A stretch of 32,009 nucleotides of DNA from Kiritimatiellia bacterium (GCA_017454745.1 JAFTCL010000061.1:1-32009); one strand, 5' to 3'; positions 1-8,953 are shown, counted from the first letter of the stretch. Notes: generated from the sequence alone by a model not told the origin. Made by a program: numbers and translations.

Positions 1-12
1 AGTCAAACCACA

Positions 13-48
13 AGACTTCGGACTTCAGACATCAGACTTCCGGACTTC
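13..48. repeat. Degenerate 7-bp tandem repeat at contig edge
   Basis: Five copies of a unit close to RGACWTC lie at 13-19, 20-26, 27-33, 34-40 and 42-48, with one extra base before the last. The array is non-coding and sits at the very start of the window. Nearby DNA (about 126-156) is also simple, with repeated CTAAC-like units. Such short direct repeats often break assemblies, which may be why the contig starts here. Confidence 0.6.
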
Positions 49-69
49 ACTTCCCAACCCTCAACAGCC

Positions 70-124
70 CCCGCCGCCCCATGTTATCCTCATTTACATT
101 CCCGTGCGAAGCGCTGGCGGCGGG
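70..124 (-). terminator. GC-rich inverted repeat downstream of the glycosidase operon
   Basis: CCCGCCGCC at 70-78 and GGCGGCGGG at 116-124 form a perfect 9-bp inverted repeat with a 37-base loop, beginning about 25 bases past the stop codon of the minus-strand operon. No T tract follows on the minus strand and the loop is long, so an intrinsic terminator is only a weak suggestion. It could be a chance product of GC-rich DNA. Confidence 0.25.
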
Positions 125-149
125 CTAACCCCTATTCCCTAACCACTAA

Positions 150-2432
150 CTATAACTCCCCCGTCTCGTCGGGCTGGAAATCGCGCTCAAGCGTCGGCTC
201 GCGGCTATTGCGCGTCTGGCCCCGCGTCCAGCCCGGAGGAACCGACTTGCCGCCAAACGGATCTACGAGACGGAGGCACCCGCCCTTTTCCGAGGTCACG
301 CTAACATGAATCACTTTGCCGCCCTTGAATTCGGCCGAAAGGAGGAAGCCCCCCTTTGCCCGGAGATTCTTGAATTTTGCGTCCGCCCCGGTCCAGTTTG
401 GAAACACCTTCACATAACCGTGGTCGCACTGGATGAGCATCGATTGGATAAACTCTATCGCGCCAATCTTCTCCACGCCGTGAACGCCGTCGTGAATGTG
501 AAAATTCTTTTGCATGATTTTCAACTGGTGCGTTTTAAAGGCGTCGATCACCGACCGCGCCGGATATCCGGCGCGGATGGCCGTGGCGAAGAGTTTCGGC
601 GTCTGGTTGATTCCAGTCCACGCTTTGTCGCCCGCCAGCGCGACGTTGCCGTTAACCGCGTTTGTCGCAAGCGTACGAAAATCTCCAGTAACGTCGAACG
701 AGAATGCTTCGCCGGGGATGACACTTTCAAGGTTGAGCGCATTGCCGCCCGACGGATTCGCCGAACCGTCCGCGTTCTCCACGCCGGAAAGCATCTTTAC
801 GGGCTTGCCGCCAATCGCGTAAACACCGACCGGAAGATCGGACAGGTGCTCGTTAAGATCCTTCCACGCGGCGAGTTTCGCGGCGGGGACATCGATTCCG
901 ATTTCTCGCAGGACCGGCGCGATTTCCACAAGCGTCTCGAAAAGGTGCTTAACGCTGCCGAGTGCGGGCGCACTATTTTTCTGAAGTCCGCTTCCTTCCC
1001 AATGCGAATCCCACACGTTATAGCGGTAGCCGCCGTCACCCGCCGGTTCTTTCTCACACCAGGCGAGAAAAAAGTTCGCCGTTTTATCGAGCAGCGGCCA
1101 GACTTTTTTCAGATAGTCCCGGTCCAGCGTGTATTCCCAGTGCGTGCAGATTACAGCGCACTGGAAAACGCCGTCGGAAATCTGGCTCCAAAGCGAATCG
1201 TGCCCTTCGGGAGCAGTACCCCAAGGGCCGAGCGACACCGGAAAGAGCGCGGCGTCATCAATTCCGTTTGCCAGATCCGGTCTACGGTCAAGATAGTCTC
1301 GGGTGTTTTTGTAGTGGCGGCCCCGGCAGGTGTCGATTTGCTGCAAACGCTCCTTCGCGTTGCGCATCGCCTGCGGGAGGTAGTCCAACAGCGGATCGGG
1401 CATCGGCTCCGCCACCTCGCACCGGTTGGCGGCGAAACAGCCGTAATAGATTCCCACATAGTTGTAATTCAGGTGAAAATCGTTATGCCACTTCGGACGG
1501 TCGGTCGTCACCCAAATACCGTATAGTCCGGGAGGGAACTTTCCCTTGCGCGCACCAGCGCCGAGCAGATAGACCTGACCGCAGTAAAAACGATCAAGTT
1601 CCGTATCGCCGAGCGCGACGCGGCTGCGCCCCCACCACTCCTTCCACCAAGCGGTGTGGGCCGCTCTGATTTTCGCCAGTTCCTCCCACGTGAACCGGCG
1701 GTATGGATCGGAGGCGACAATAAAGGCAAAAGGCTTATTCGCGCGGATTTTCGCCCAAGCCGTCGCCCGCCAGTCATCGGTGGTGGAAAAGTCCGTGAGT
1801 TCCGCGCCGAGCGCGTTCACGGCGGCGGTGGCATTGGTGACCCAACCGCGCGGATCGCCCTGCGGCAACAGATTCAAGGTGAAACGGCGACCGTAAAAAC
1901 CTTCGGGAGAAGCCTTGACCTCGCGTGGGAACGCGGACATTTCCTTGTGGAGTGTTACATGTACCGCCCAAAAGTCGTCCGTATCCGACACTCCGGAGAC
2001 AATCAACAAGTCGTCGGTTGATGCGACATAGGTTTCCAGCCTCACCTTGCCCTTGCCGAAACCGCCTTCAGTCACCAGCATGGCCGTGGGCAAGTCCAGC
2101 GTATCGGTCGATTTCACGCTATACATTCCCGGTCCGATTGCAAACTCCGCGAAGGAAATTGGCCCGATGTTTTTCTCGTCCTTGCCTGGGGTAAAGTCGC
2201 CGCAACTCCAAAGATCACCGCGGGTAAGGACAAAATGCTTGTGGTTACCGTCGCCGGCGTTTACCGCGCCGAGCGAACCGTTGCCTAGCATTGCGGCGGT
2301 CGGAAGATCGGTACTGTACGAAATCCCCGGCTTTGCGCTTTCCCACGAGGGATTGAAATCAGTAAGATTAGGGAACTCAACCGCAAGCACCGACAACGCC
2401 GATGCCGCGACTATCATCATAAACAGTTTCAT
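150..2432 (-). CDS. Exported six-hairpin glycosidase, GH95-like
   Basis: Predicted exported glycoside hydrolase of about 760 residues. The N-terminus is a typical Sec signal peptide (MKLFMMIVAASALSVLA). A region around residues 35-60 (LPTAAMLGNGSLGA) looks like the GH95 N-terminal beta-sandwich start. The middle (WHNDFHLNYN, then many Trp/His-rich helices) fits an (alpha/alpha)6 barrel, and the C-terminal stretch ending in a GGFLLSAEFKGGKV-like segment resembles the GH95 C-terminal beta domain. Family membership is by eye; an alpha-L-fucosidase or galactosidase activity is possible but the substrate is not shown. The frame also has a GTG at 2450 that overlaps the upstream stop (GTGA); I prefer the ATG at 2432 because it gives the cleaner signal peptide, but the GTG cannot be excluded. 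Last gene of the four-gene minus-strand operon. Confidence 0.65.
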   Translation of the reverse strand: MKLFMMIVAASALSVLAVEFPNLTDFNPSWESAKPGISYSTDLPTAAMLGNGSLGAVNAGDGNHKHFVLTRGDLWSCGDFTPGKDEKNIGPISFAEFAIGPGMYSVKSTDTLDLPTAMLVTEGGFGKGKVRLETYVASTDDLLIVSGVSDTDDFWAVHVTLHKEMSAFPREVKASPEGFYGRRFTLNLLPQGDPRGWVTNATAAVNALGAELTDFSTTDDWRATAWAKIRANKPFAFIVASDPYRRFTWEELAKIRAAHTAWWKEWWGRSRVALGDTELDRFYCGQVYLLGAGARKGKFPPGLYGIWVTTDRPKWHNDFHLNYNYVGIYYGCFAANRCEVAEPMPDPLLDYLPQAMRNAKERLQQIDTCRGRHYKNTRDYLDRRPDLANGIDDAALFPVSLGPWGTAPEGHDSLWSQISDGVFQCAVICTHWEYTLDRDYLKKVWPLLDKTANFFLAWCEKEPAGDGGYRYNVWDSHWEGSGLQKNSAPALGSVKHLFETLVEIAPVLREIGIDVPAAKLAAWKDLNEHLSDLPVGVYAIGGKPVKMLSGVENADGSANPSGGNALNLESVIPGEAFSFDVTGDFRTLATNAVNGNVALAGDKAWTGINQTPKLFATAIRAGYPARSVIDAFKTHQLKIMQKNFHIHDGVHGVEKIGAIEFIQSMLIQCDHGYVKVFPNWTGADAKFKNLRAKGGFLLSAEFKGGKVIHVSVTSEKGGCLRLVDPFGGKSVPPGWTRGQTRNSREPTLERDFQPDETGEL

Positions 2433-2446
2433 CAGCTTTTCTCTCT

Positions 2447-3856
2447 TCACTCTTCGCTCGTCACTTCCTTTGCTATTGCACTGCCTTTTGTGCCAAGCGA
2501 TGAAAGCGGGCGAACCGCGATTGTCAAGCTGCCCCCCTTTGGCAATTTTGCTTTCGGAATAAACAGGGTCGTGACACCATGGTTAGTCTCGTGCCCAATT
2601 CCCATGTTGCACCCGGCGGCATATACGCTTTTGAAGATTTTTTCACTGCCGCCTTTCGCGGCTACCACCACATCGTACGCATAAACCCGCGAATCGGGAT
2701 TACCGTCCGCCAACGGAATATCAATCTTTAACGCCGGCACGGCGGGTTTGCCCGCCTCGGGGGTGAATGTCGACGAAGCGACCTCAACCTTGGCGTCATT
2801 TCGGAACTGCGGTTCACCCACCCGCTTTTTAAGAGATTCCTTCGATAGCGGATGCGGGGCATACTCGCCCAACGGCATAATCCAGTCCTGGCCAAGGCTG
2901 CCGCCTTCGCCAAACTCGCGCCGCTGGATAACCATCATGTCGTGGTAAACCCGCACCACATAACCCTGACGGCATTTCCCCGCCGCATCCTTGCCCTCCA
3001 AAGGGGACTTCGAGATATACGCGTCATCGCTAAACGCCCCGCTGCCGCGTGGTTCGCAAGACGGCACCTGAATACTGGGGAACGAACTCCAGAAATAAAT
3101 GACATTCCAATTAACCGCAGTGCGATGCCAATGCCCAAAGAAAGCAACCGCTTTGCGGTAAGGTTTCATGGCGCCGTGGAAAGCGGCGTGCGACCTGCGG
3201 TGCGACAACAGAAAAAACGGTTCCGCGCCGTTAAGCAGCCCAAAATCTTCGCGCTTCGATGTCACCAGTTTGGACAACTCCGCCTCATCCACTCCGTAAT
3301 GCCGCCCGAAAAAGTGGTAACCCTTTACACATTTGTGCCATACCGGCTCGTATGGTTCGCCCCAAATGCGCCGCCAGTTCGCCGCCATGTCGGTCGACAA
3401 AACATGCTTTGCCCGTTCTACCGGATTCGGATATATCTTCCCCACAAAATCGCCATAAGTGCCGCCCTCAACATCGTGGTTGCCGGTAACGAAAAGTTTT
3501 TCCACTTTGTGGCCGTCCGGCGCCAGATTATTGGGGAAAACCTTATTCCAGGCTCTGGCGTGAAATTCCATCTCTAATATCTGGCCGCGGTGCGCCATGT
3601 CACCGCAATGCACTACCGCGTCAACGTTTTGATCGCGGAAATACCTCAGCGCAGCAACAAAATATTTGTCCGGCCAATATTTGCCGTGTCCTTTACCATC
3701 GTAGGAGGTGCGCAGATGAGTGTCGCTGACAACACCGAAGACAAGTTTAGGATTCTTTGGGGGAGACCAGCCGGGCGGCGCAGCGAAAATCAACTTCGGG
3801 CCGAAACCCGCCAGCCCCAGTAATCCGCCAAGAAATGACCTGCGACTCTGCGCCAT
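2447..3856 (-). CDS. Tat-exported calcineurin-like metallophosphoesterase
   Basis: A 469-residue metal-dependent phosphoesterase. The N-terminus carries a twin-arginine motif (SRRSFLGG) followed by a hydrophobic stretch ending near AAPP, so export through Tat is predicted. All motifs of the calcineurin-like fold are present: D-x-H at Asp45/His47, GD at 85-86, GNHD at 125-128, His219, and GHWH at 241-244. These bind two metal ions in known members. The C-terminal 200 residues look like a beta-rich accessory domain. The substrate is unknown; relatives include nucleotidases, phosphodiesterases and acid phosphatases. It lies between a beta-propeller and a glycosidase gene, so a role with a phosphorylated or phosphodiester-bearing glycan is an inference. 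An AAGG-type ribosome binding site precedes the ATG. The stop overlaps the possible GTG start of the next gene. Confidence 0.85.
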   Translation of the reverse strand: MAQSRRSFLGGLLGLAGFGPKLIFAAPPGWSPPKNPKLVFGVVSDTHLRTSYDGKGHGKYWPDKYFVAALRYFRDQNVDAVVHCGDMAHRGQILEMEFHARAWNKVFPNNLAPDGHKVEKLFVTGNHDVEGGTYGDFVGKIYPNPVERAKHVLSTDMAANWRRIWGEPYEPVWHKCVKGYHFFGRHYGVDEAELSKLVTSKREDFGLLNGAEPFFLLSHRRSHAAFHGAMKPYRKAVAFFGHWHRTAVNWNVIYFWSSFPSIQVPSCEPRGSGAFSDDAYISKSPLEGKDAAGKCRQGYVVRVYHDMMVIQRREFGEGGSLGQDWIMPLGEYAPHPLSKESLKKRVGEPQFRNDAKVEVASSTFTPEAGKPAVPALKIDIPLADGNPDSRVYAYDVVVAAKGGSEKIFKSVYAAGCNMGIGHETNHGVTTLFIPKAKLPKGGSLTIAVRPLSSLGTKGSAIAKEVTSEE

Positions 3857-3870
3857 AACGAAAACCTTTT

Positions 3871-4779
3871 TTATTTAACCGGCCAGTCCGAGGGGTTGAT
3901 CCGGAAAGCAGTCATCATGTTACGATCAAGTTTCGATGCGTAGCTCCACACGATTTTTTTGTCGCGGGTGATTTCAAACGCCGTGGTGCGCGAACCGTCG
4001 GGACGCCCGTTCGCGTACGTGCCAACCACCAAATTTCCGTTAGGCAACTCTTGAAGTCCGCTCAAATTGTCCAACTTCAATTCAGGAAAATCATCGCAGG
4101 TGAATGACCACGCCACACGATGGTCGGGTGTGAATTCCGTCACCCCGCCCAAATGCGAGACGATGGTGTTACCGTTGGCCAGGCGCAACGCCTCGAAAGC
4201 GAACGGCTGGTGGCCGCTTTTGAGTTGCGGGGTCGCCTGTTCCCACACCAACCGGCCTTTCGCGTCGTACTCGCGCACAATGTTGGCTTTGGCGCAACAC
4301 ACGAGATAAGTGCCGGCGGCGGTCTTGCGTATCATCCGGTAACGCCCGTGCAGTCCCGGCATTTCGCCGTTTACCATTCGCGGGTCGCCCATAAAACGGA
4401 CAACCGCGTTGGTCGTGCCGGCGGCGAGTTCCGCAATATAACCGGTACCGTTTTCCGCAACCACGATGTTGCCGTTGGATAAAATCTCGAAACCGTACAG
4501 GCCGTCTTTTGGGCAGGGGCGATAAACCAGTTCCCTTTTCCCGGTGGCAATTTCAATCCGCCAAAGATCGGCGTTGGAATAATAAACCCACCCGTTATGA
4601 AGCCACACGCGAGTGATGTTTCCGCAACCTTTCTGCTCCCAAACGGTCTCGCCGTCGGTGCCCACCAACGCGGCGCGGCCGCCCCCGGCCACCAGCAACG
4701 GAGACGGCAACATCTCAGCGCAAACCCCCACAGACCATGCGGCAACGGCCGCAAACCACAAAAGTTTAATCCTGAACAT
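3871..4779 (-). CDS. Exported beta-propeller protein (PQQ/NHL-like)
   Basis: A 302-residue protein with a signal peptide (MFRIKLLWFAAVAAWSVGVC, cleavage probably near CAEM). The rest consists of repeated blades with the recurring pattern LxNGNxxV (ILSNGNIVV, RLANGNTIV, ELPNGNLVV) and Trp-rich strand ends (VAWSF, IVWSY). This is typical of PQQ-like, NHL or arylsulfotransferase-type beta-propellers. No catalytic residues of a known enzyme were recognised, so a binding or scaffold role is as likely as catalysis. An AAAGGG ribosome binding site is correctly spaced before the ATG. It sits 26 bases after the large glycoside hydrolase gene and 14 bases before the metallophosphoesterase gene, so it belongs to the same operon and probably to the same glycan pathway. 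Confidence 0.7.
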   Translation of the reverse strand: MFRIKLLWFAAVAAWSVGVCAEMLPSPLLVAGGGRAALVGTDGETVWEQKGCGNITRVWLHNGWVYYSNADLWRIEIATGKRELVYRPCPKDGLYGFEILSNGNIVVAENGTGYIAELAAGTTNAVVRFMGDPRMVNGEMPGLHGRYRMIRKTAAGTYLVCCAKANIVREYDAKGRLVWEQATPQLKSGHQPFAFEALRLANGNTIVSHLGGVTEFTPDHRVAWSFTCDDFPELKLDNLSGLQELPNGNLVVGTYANGRPDGSRTTAFEITRDKKIVWSYASKLDRNMMTAFRINPSDWPVK

Positions 4780-4805
4780 TTTCGCCCTTTCTTATTCAAA
4801 TGACA

Positions 4806-7493
4806 TTAATCTGCGGAGATAACAATCACCGCACCGCCTTCTAGCGGTATCGGCAGAGGCGCTTTTGGATCGAACGCAGCGCCGTTTTGCAATCCTTTGA
4901 TGTCCGCCAGACGGAATTTAGCCCGTTTAGCGTCAATCCCCAAAACGGACAGACCGAATTTCATCCTCGCCTCGGCGGCGGCGGTCCCGAAATTCGCCAC
5001 CGCCACCACCGCGCGCGCCGGACGTTTGGCATCCGCCGGAATGACATACGCGGTTGCGCGGCAATCTGGAGCATCAAGCAATTCCACGGGACGCGGCAAA
5101 GTGCTATCCCAAAAGCCCAGCATTTCCGCCTCGCCAAGCGACACTTCGTCAAAAAACTTCCAGAGCGGACGCGGGTCACCACCCCAACCCAAACGGTCGG
5201 TCTGGGCAAACACCAAGCCTTTCCAGGGATTACCCCTGCCAAGTTCCTGCCCCAGCACCCCCCATGCCAAACCGCTCCGCTCGATCAACCAGAATTCCGG
5301 GCTTCCAGATTTAACCGGGAACCCTTCGCCGTGCCACAAAAGATCGGCGTAAGGATACAGCTCCATATAGCAAATGTCGCTGGGCACAAACCCGGCCATC
5401 TCGTTAAAATGACTCCATGAATGCATATCCACCCGCCGCCCGGCGTTTCCGTCGGCATCCAGAATGCGCCGTACGCGCTGCATCGCTTCGCGGTCAAGCG
5501 CGGTGTCGTCAATGTATAGACCGTCAATGCCGAAATTACGGACAAGATAATCCAACCCCGACAAGTAAAAATTGTTCCAACGCTTTGAATCCGGATTAGT
5601 GATCACCGCCAGATCCAGCCGCGGCGGATACGCCTTGGGAAAGTTCACCCGCTCGCGCCAAGCTGGCAGAATGTCAGTACCCACGTGTTCGGCCAGCCAA
5701 GGATGCGGCCCGCCACGGTTGGTGATCGGCCAACCGGGAATTTCCGGCGGGCGGCGGAACAGCACCTCGCCGTCCAAGCTTTTAAGCGCAAAAAACTCCG
5801 GAAGGTTTTGCGTTAACTCGCGGGTGGTATAGTAGATTTTAGTGCGCAACCCTTCGGCATGGGCGGTTTCCACAATCTTCTTGAGATGCGGACCGCCATC
5901 GTCATTGTACGGATAATTAATGTACGGGTTCCAAACGGTGTTGTGGTGAAGGTTCATCACCGTTGCGCCGTCACTGACAAACCGCCGGCAATCCGCAGTT
6001 TGGTTACGCTGTCCCAAGTGGATGTAACGGTCCGCAAGATGTTTACGCAAATCGGCGGGTTTGAACGGGGTTAAAAACAGATCGAAACCCCAGTATTTCG
6101 ATTCGTTGGGACGAAGCGTAACGTCGCCCCCTTCAGCCCGTACCGCCACGATACCTGACGCCTCGGGCCGGGTGAATTTTACTTTGCCGCGTTTCCACGC
6201 TTCAGGCAACACCAAGGGTTTCCACTTGTGGTAAGCGTTGATAAGCGGGCGTTGCCGCGCCTGATCACGCAGACGCAACATGACGCCGCCGTAAATCTCG
6301 CCAAACCAGGCGGCATCTTGATGCACCCCGTCTCGCCAACTCCATTCGTACCCATCGGCGGGCCATTCGCCGCCACGCCGGTTTAACCCCATCTGATACC
6401 GCGCCACCTCGGTCGGCATACGCAGCACCAGCGTCGGCGACAAAGCCACCTCCTCGCCAAAAAAATTATTAACGGTAATGCCGAATGTCGCGAAACCGTC
6501 GAACTCCAAAGCGCCGTCAACCGTAACGAAATATTTGCAATGACCGACAACACCACAGGACTTCCATTCCACCCGGCACGGGGTTCGCTTGGTGAATTTG
6601 AAATCAAAACCCTTTGCCTCGCCCGGCAAAGCGAACGTCACCGGGGCGGCGAAAATGTCACGGGGTGAAGAACCGATCCGAGTGGCCGAACCGTTAAACC
6701 ACGAGCGGTAGGAGGACGGCAAGCCGTCTTCACCCAACGTCAACTCCCGCCCCAGAATCTTCAACCGCCGTTCCTTAGTGTCAACCCGAATGGCGGAAAA
6801 CGGCCGCGTGGGTTCAGTATGGCTGGATCCTACATCCGAATCCAGCCAAGTCAAACGCGCCAAACGGGACGCATCCCCCACTCCGCCGTCTTTCAGTACC
6901 TCGCCTTCAACGCGCAAGCTCCACGAGAGTATTTGGTCGATGCGGTTTTTTTGATCAATTACGGACACGATCCCCGTCAAGGTTTTGCCCGCCGCGTCTT
7001 CCGGAACAAACACGCACGCCCAAAGCGGTTTAACCCCGTTAGCCTCCACGCGGCAGCGCCATGGAGTGATGGTTTGGGTTTTCACGCCGCCTTTGGAAAT
7101 GACCGCCCAAACTATCTCTCTCGCCGTCTCACTGGCGACGCAGGTCTGGAAAACGTAAAACTCGCCGGGTTGCGCTTTCCCCGCAAAGCGTCCTGCGCAT
7201 TTACATTCCGGCCCGTTAAACCAGTGTGCCGGGACGATGTTATTGCGTACGGCGCGGGAACGGTCTTCGCCGAACAGCCAATATGGCGCAGGATTCTCCC
7301 GTTTCCAAGCCGTGAACGCCTCACCGGCCGGAGTTTCCATCAACTTGATTACGGCGTCCGGATCCACGGTCCCCTTAACCGCGTCCGGCATATTGTAGTC
7401 ACCGGCATCGGAGGAGCCCCCGACCGCCGACATTACGGTAAGCGCGACCGCCAGCGCCACAAATGATTTTTTATGAAAAACGATGTTTGCCAT
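4806..7493 (-). CDS. Large exported TIM-barrel glycoside hydrolase-like protein (DUF6067-like)
   Basis: A protein of about 895 residues with a signal peptide (MANIVFHKKSFVALAVALTV). The frame is open upstream to a TTG at 7520, but the ATG at 7493 has a purine-rich GGATGGGGATC upstream and starts directly at the signal peptide. The first half is beta-rich and probably a carbohydrate-binding or sugar-hydrolase N-terminal domain. The second half has TIM-barrel hallmarks: LRTKIYYTTREL, then GIDGLYIDDTALDREAM, RVDMHSWSH and YMELYPYADLLWHGEGF, with clustered Asp/Glu/His residues of the kind that form glycosidase active sites. A short beta domain ends the protein. It resembles the DUF6067 group of putative glycoside hydrolases found in PVC and Bacteroidota genomes; this is recognition from memory, not a search. 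Substrate unknown. First gene of the operon, behind a promoter candidate at 7545-7574. Confidence 0.65.
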   Translation of the reverse strand: MANIVFHKKSFVALAVALTVMSAVGGSSDAGDYNMPDAVKGTVDPDAVIKLMETPAGEAFTAWKRENPAPYWLFGEDRSRAVRNNIVPAHWFNGPECKCAGRFAGKAQPGEFYVFQTCVASETAREIVWAVISKGGVKTQTITPWRCRVEANGVKPLWACVFVPEDAAGKTLTGIVSVIDQKNRIDQILSWSLRVEGEVLKDGGVGDASRLARLTWLDSDVGSSHTEPTRPFSAIRVDTKERRLKILGRELTLGEDGLPSSYRSWFNGSATRIGSSPRDIFAAPVTFALPGEAKGFDFKFTKRTPCRVEWKSCGVVGHCKYFVTVDGALEFDGFATFGITVNNFFGEEVALSPTLVLRMPTEVARYQMGLNRRGGEWPADGYEWSWRDGVHQDAAWFGEIYGGVMLRLRDQARQRPLINAYHKWKPLVLPEAWKRGKVKFTRPEASGIVAVRAEGGDVTLRPNESKYWGFDLFLTPFKPADLRKHLADRYIHLGQRNQTADCRRFVSDGATVMNLHHNTVWNPYINYPYNDDGGPHLKKIVETAHAEGLRTKIYYTTRELTQNLPEFFALKSLDGEVLFRRPPEIPGWPITNRGGPHPWLAEHVGTDILPAWRERVNFPKAYPPRLDLAVITNPDSKRWNNFYLSGLDYLVRNFGIDGLYIDDTALDREAMQRVRRILDADGNAGRRVDMHSWSHFNEMAGFVPSDICYMELYPYADLLWHGEGFPVKSGSPEFWLIERSGLAWGVLGQELGRGNPWKGLVFAQTDRLGWGGDPRPLWKFFDEVSLGEAEMLGFWDSTLPRPVELLDAPDCRATAYVIPADAKRPARAVVAVANFGTAAAEARMKFGLSVLGIDAKRAKFRLADIKGLQNGAAFDPKAPLPIPLEGGAVIVISAD

Positions 7494-7544
7494 CAAACCG
7501 ATCCCCATCCTTCGACACAACTATCCAATGACTATACGCAGAAA

Positions 7545-7574
7545 ATTGTATCAATCTTCCGCCCCGAAATTCAA
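7545..7574 (-). promoter_or_regulatory. Sigma-70-like promoter for the hydrolase operon
   Basis: Read on the minus strand, TTGAAT (7569-7574) and TACAAT (7545-7550) are 18 bases apart, and a TG one base before the -10 gives an extended -10 (TGATACAAT). It lies about 50 bases upstream of the ATG at 7493, in the region shared with the divergent rsxE promoter. Consensus match only. Confidence 0.45.
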
Positions 7575-7624
7575 GGCAAAACTCCAGCAACCCGGATTTA
7601 ACCGTTTTAGGCATGATTTTAGCA

Positions 7625-7653
7625 TTGCTTTTCGGGCAAGATTGAGGGATAAT
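7625..7653 (+). promoter_or_regulatory. Sigma-70-like promoter for rsxE
   Basis: TTGCTT (7625-7630) and GATAAT (7648-7653) are separated by exactly 17 bases. The expected transcript start is about 25 bases before the ATG at 7684, leaving room for the AGGGGA ribosome binding site at about 7672-7677. Consensus match only. Confidence 0.45.
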
Positions 7654-7683
7654 AAACTGACAATTTCTTTTAGGGGATTTACT

Positions 7684-8364
7684 ATGCGTTTTGTTTCTGA
7701 AATCACCAAAGGCATTTTCAAAGAGAACCCGACATTCCGGCTGGTGCTGGGAATGTGCCCGACTCTGGCGGTAACCACCTCGCTGGAGAACGCCATCGGC
7801 ATGGGTTTGGCGGCCACGTTTGTGCTAATCTGCTCCAACATGGTCATCTCCTCGCTGCGCAAAGCGATTCCTTCCGCCGTGCGCATTCCCTGCTACATCG
7901 TGGTGATTGCGGCGTTCGTCACCACCGTGGATTTGCTGATGCAGGCCTACCTGCCCACCTTGGCGGAAAGCCTGGGGATATTCATCCCGCTGATCGTGGT
8001 AAACTGCATCATCCTCGGTCGTGCCGAGGCGTTCGCCTCCAAAAACGGGGTGTTGTACAGTGCCGCCGACGGTTTGGGTATGGGACTTGGTTTCACCCTC
8101 GCGCTCTCCTGCATCGCCGCGATCCGCGAATTCCTCGGCAGCGGCAACATTACGGTCTGGGGCGATTTCGCGCTCCGCAACATCCACAACCGCGCGATGG
8201 TGCTGTTCATCCTCCCGGCGGGCGGGTTCATCATGCTCGGGCTGATTCTGGCCTTCATCAACCACCTCACCGCAATCTCCGCCCGCCGCAAGGGCGGCGA
8301 AACGCCGTTGCCGCTGGAATTGGACTGCCGCCACTGCACCCTGTGCGCAATCAGCCGGAACTAG
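7684..8364 (+). CDS. rsxE: Electron transport complex subunit RsxE/RnfE
   Basis: A 226-residue polytopic membrane protein matching the RnfE/RsxE/NqrD family over its whole length. Recognisable family segments include FKENPTFRLVLGMCPTLAV at the start, SLGIFIPLIVVNCIILGRAE in the middle and the IREFLGSG loop. In the Rnf complex this subunit is one of the membrane subunits that help move electrons between ferredoxin and NAD while pumping Na+ or H+. The start is the ATG at 7684, with AGGGGA at good spacing; the frame is open further upstream but has no family similarity there. The C-terminus ends with a Cys-x2-Cys pair (DCRHCTLC), which is not usual for the family. The other Rnf subunits are not in this window, so it is separated from rnfABCDG. 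It is followed after 3 bases by tsaC. Confidence 0.88.
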   Translation: MRFVSEITKGIFKENPTFRLVLGMCPTLAVTTSLENAIGMGLAATFVLICSNMVISSLRKAIPSAVRIPCYIVVIAAFVTTVDLLMQAYLPTLAESLGIFIPLIVVNCIILGRAEAFASKNGVLYSAADGLGMGLGFTLALSCIAAIREFLGSGNITVWGDFALRNIHNRAMVLFILPAGGFIMLGLILAFINHLTAISARRKGGETPLPLELDCRHCTLCAISRN

Positions 8365-8367
8365 CCG

Positions 8368-8946
8368 ATGGACGAACGCGCTTTCAACCAAGCCCGGCAG
8401 ATTCTCAACGCCGGCGGCGTGGTGGTTTTCCCGACCGACACCGTTTACGGAATCGGGGCCAGACCAGACCAGCCCGCCGCCATCCGGCGCATCCAGGAAA
8501 TCAAGCGGCGTGACGCCGGCAAACCGATCGCGCTGCTGGTGTCCGACGCCGAAGCGCCGGCCCGATTCGGGGCCGAACTGCCTCCGGCTGCGCAACGGCT
8601 GGCAAAACGGTTTTGGCCGGGAGCGCTTACCCTGGTTCTGCCGGTGCGCGGCGGATACGAGGGATTCCGGGTGCCGAACCACCCGCTGGCGGCGGAAATT
8701 ATCCGGGCCGGCGGAGGCTTGCTGCGCGTAACCAGCGCCAACCGAAGCGGCGAACCGCCGGCGCTTACCCCTGCCGAGGCGTTCCAAAGCGTGGGGCGGC
8801 AGGCCGACCTGATGATCAACGGCGGGGACGTTCCGGGCGTGATGGCCAGCACGGTGGTGAAGGTCCGGGCCGACAATTCAACCGAAATTTTGCGCGAAGG
8901 CGCAATCCCGCGCCGGGAGATTGAAGCCGCGCTGAAAGACGAATAG
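8368..8946 (+). CDS. tsaC: Threonylcarbamoyl-AMP synthase (TsaC/YrdC type)
   Basis: A 192-residue cytoplasmic enzyme that makes threonylcarbamoyl-AMP from threonine, bicarbonate and ATP, the first step of t6A37 tRNA modification. The family signature is clear: VVVFPTDTVYGIGA at residues 18-31, the basic KRRDAGKPI segment at 46-54, RFWPGALTLVL at 81-91, and TSANRSGEPP at 122-131. The length fits the short YrdC/TsaC form without the C-terminal Sua5 domain. The ATG lies 3 bases after the rsxE stop, so translation is probably coupled. The next gene starts 7 bases downstream. The three genes of this operon have no obvious common pathway. Confidence 0.92.
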   Translation: MDERAFNQARQILNAGGVVVFPTDTVYGIGARPDQPAAIRRIQEIKRRDAGKPIALLVSDAEAPARFGAELPPAAQRLAKRFWPGALTLVLPVRGGYEGFRVPNHPLAAEIIRAGGGLLRVTSANRSGEPPALTPAEAFQSVGRQADLMINGGDVPGVMASTVVKVRADNSTEILREGAIPRREIEAALKDE

Positions 8947-8953
8947 GGATCCC

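Noticed and set aside
306..1526. Long open frame of 406 codons on the plus strand opposite the GH95-like gene
   Set aside because: It is a shadow frame: Arg/Val-rich translation without any domain, no ribosome binding site, and opposite a convincing exported glycosidase.
7825..8787. 320-codon minus-strand frame across rsxE and tsaC
   Set aside because: The composition is low-complexity (Gly/Arg/Gln/Ala-rich) and the two genes on the other strand are well conserved families.
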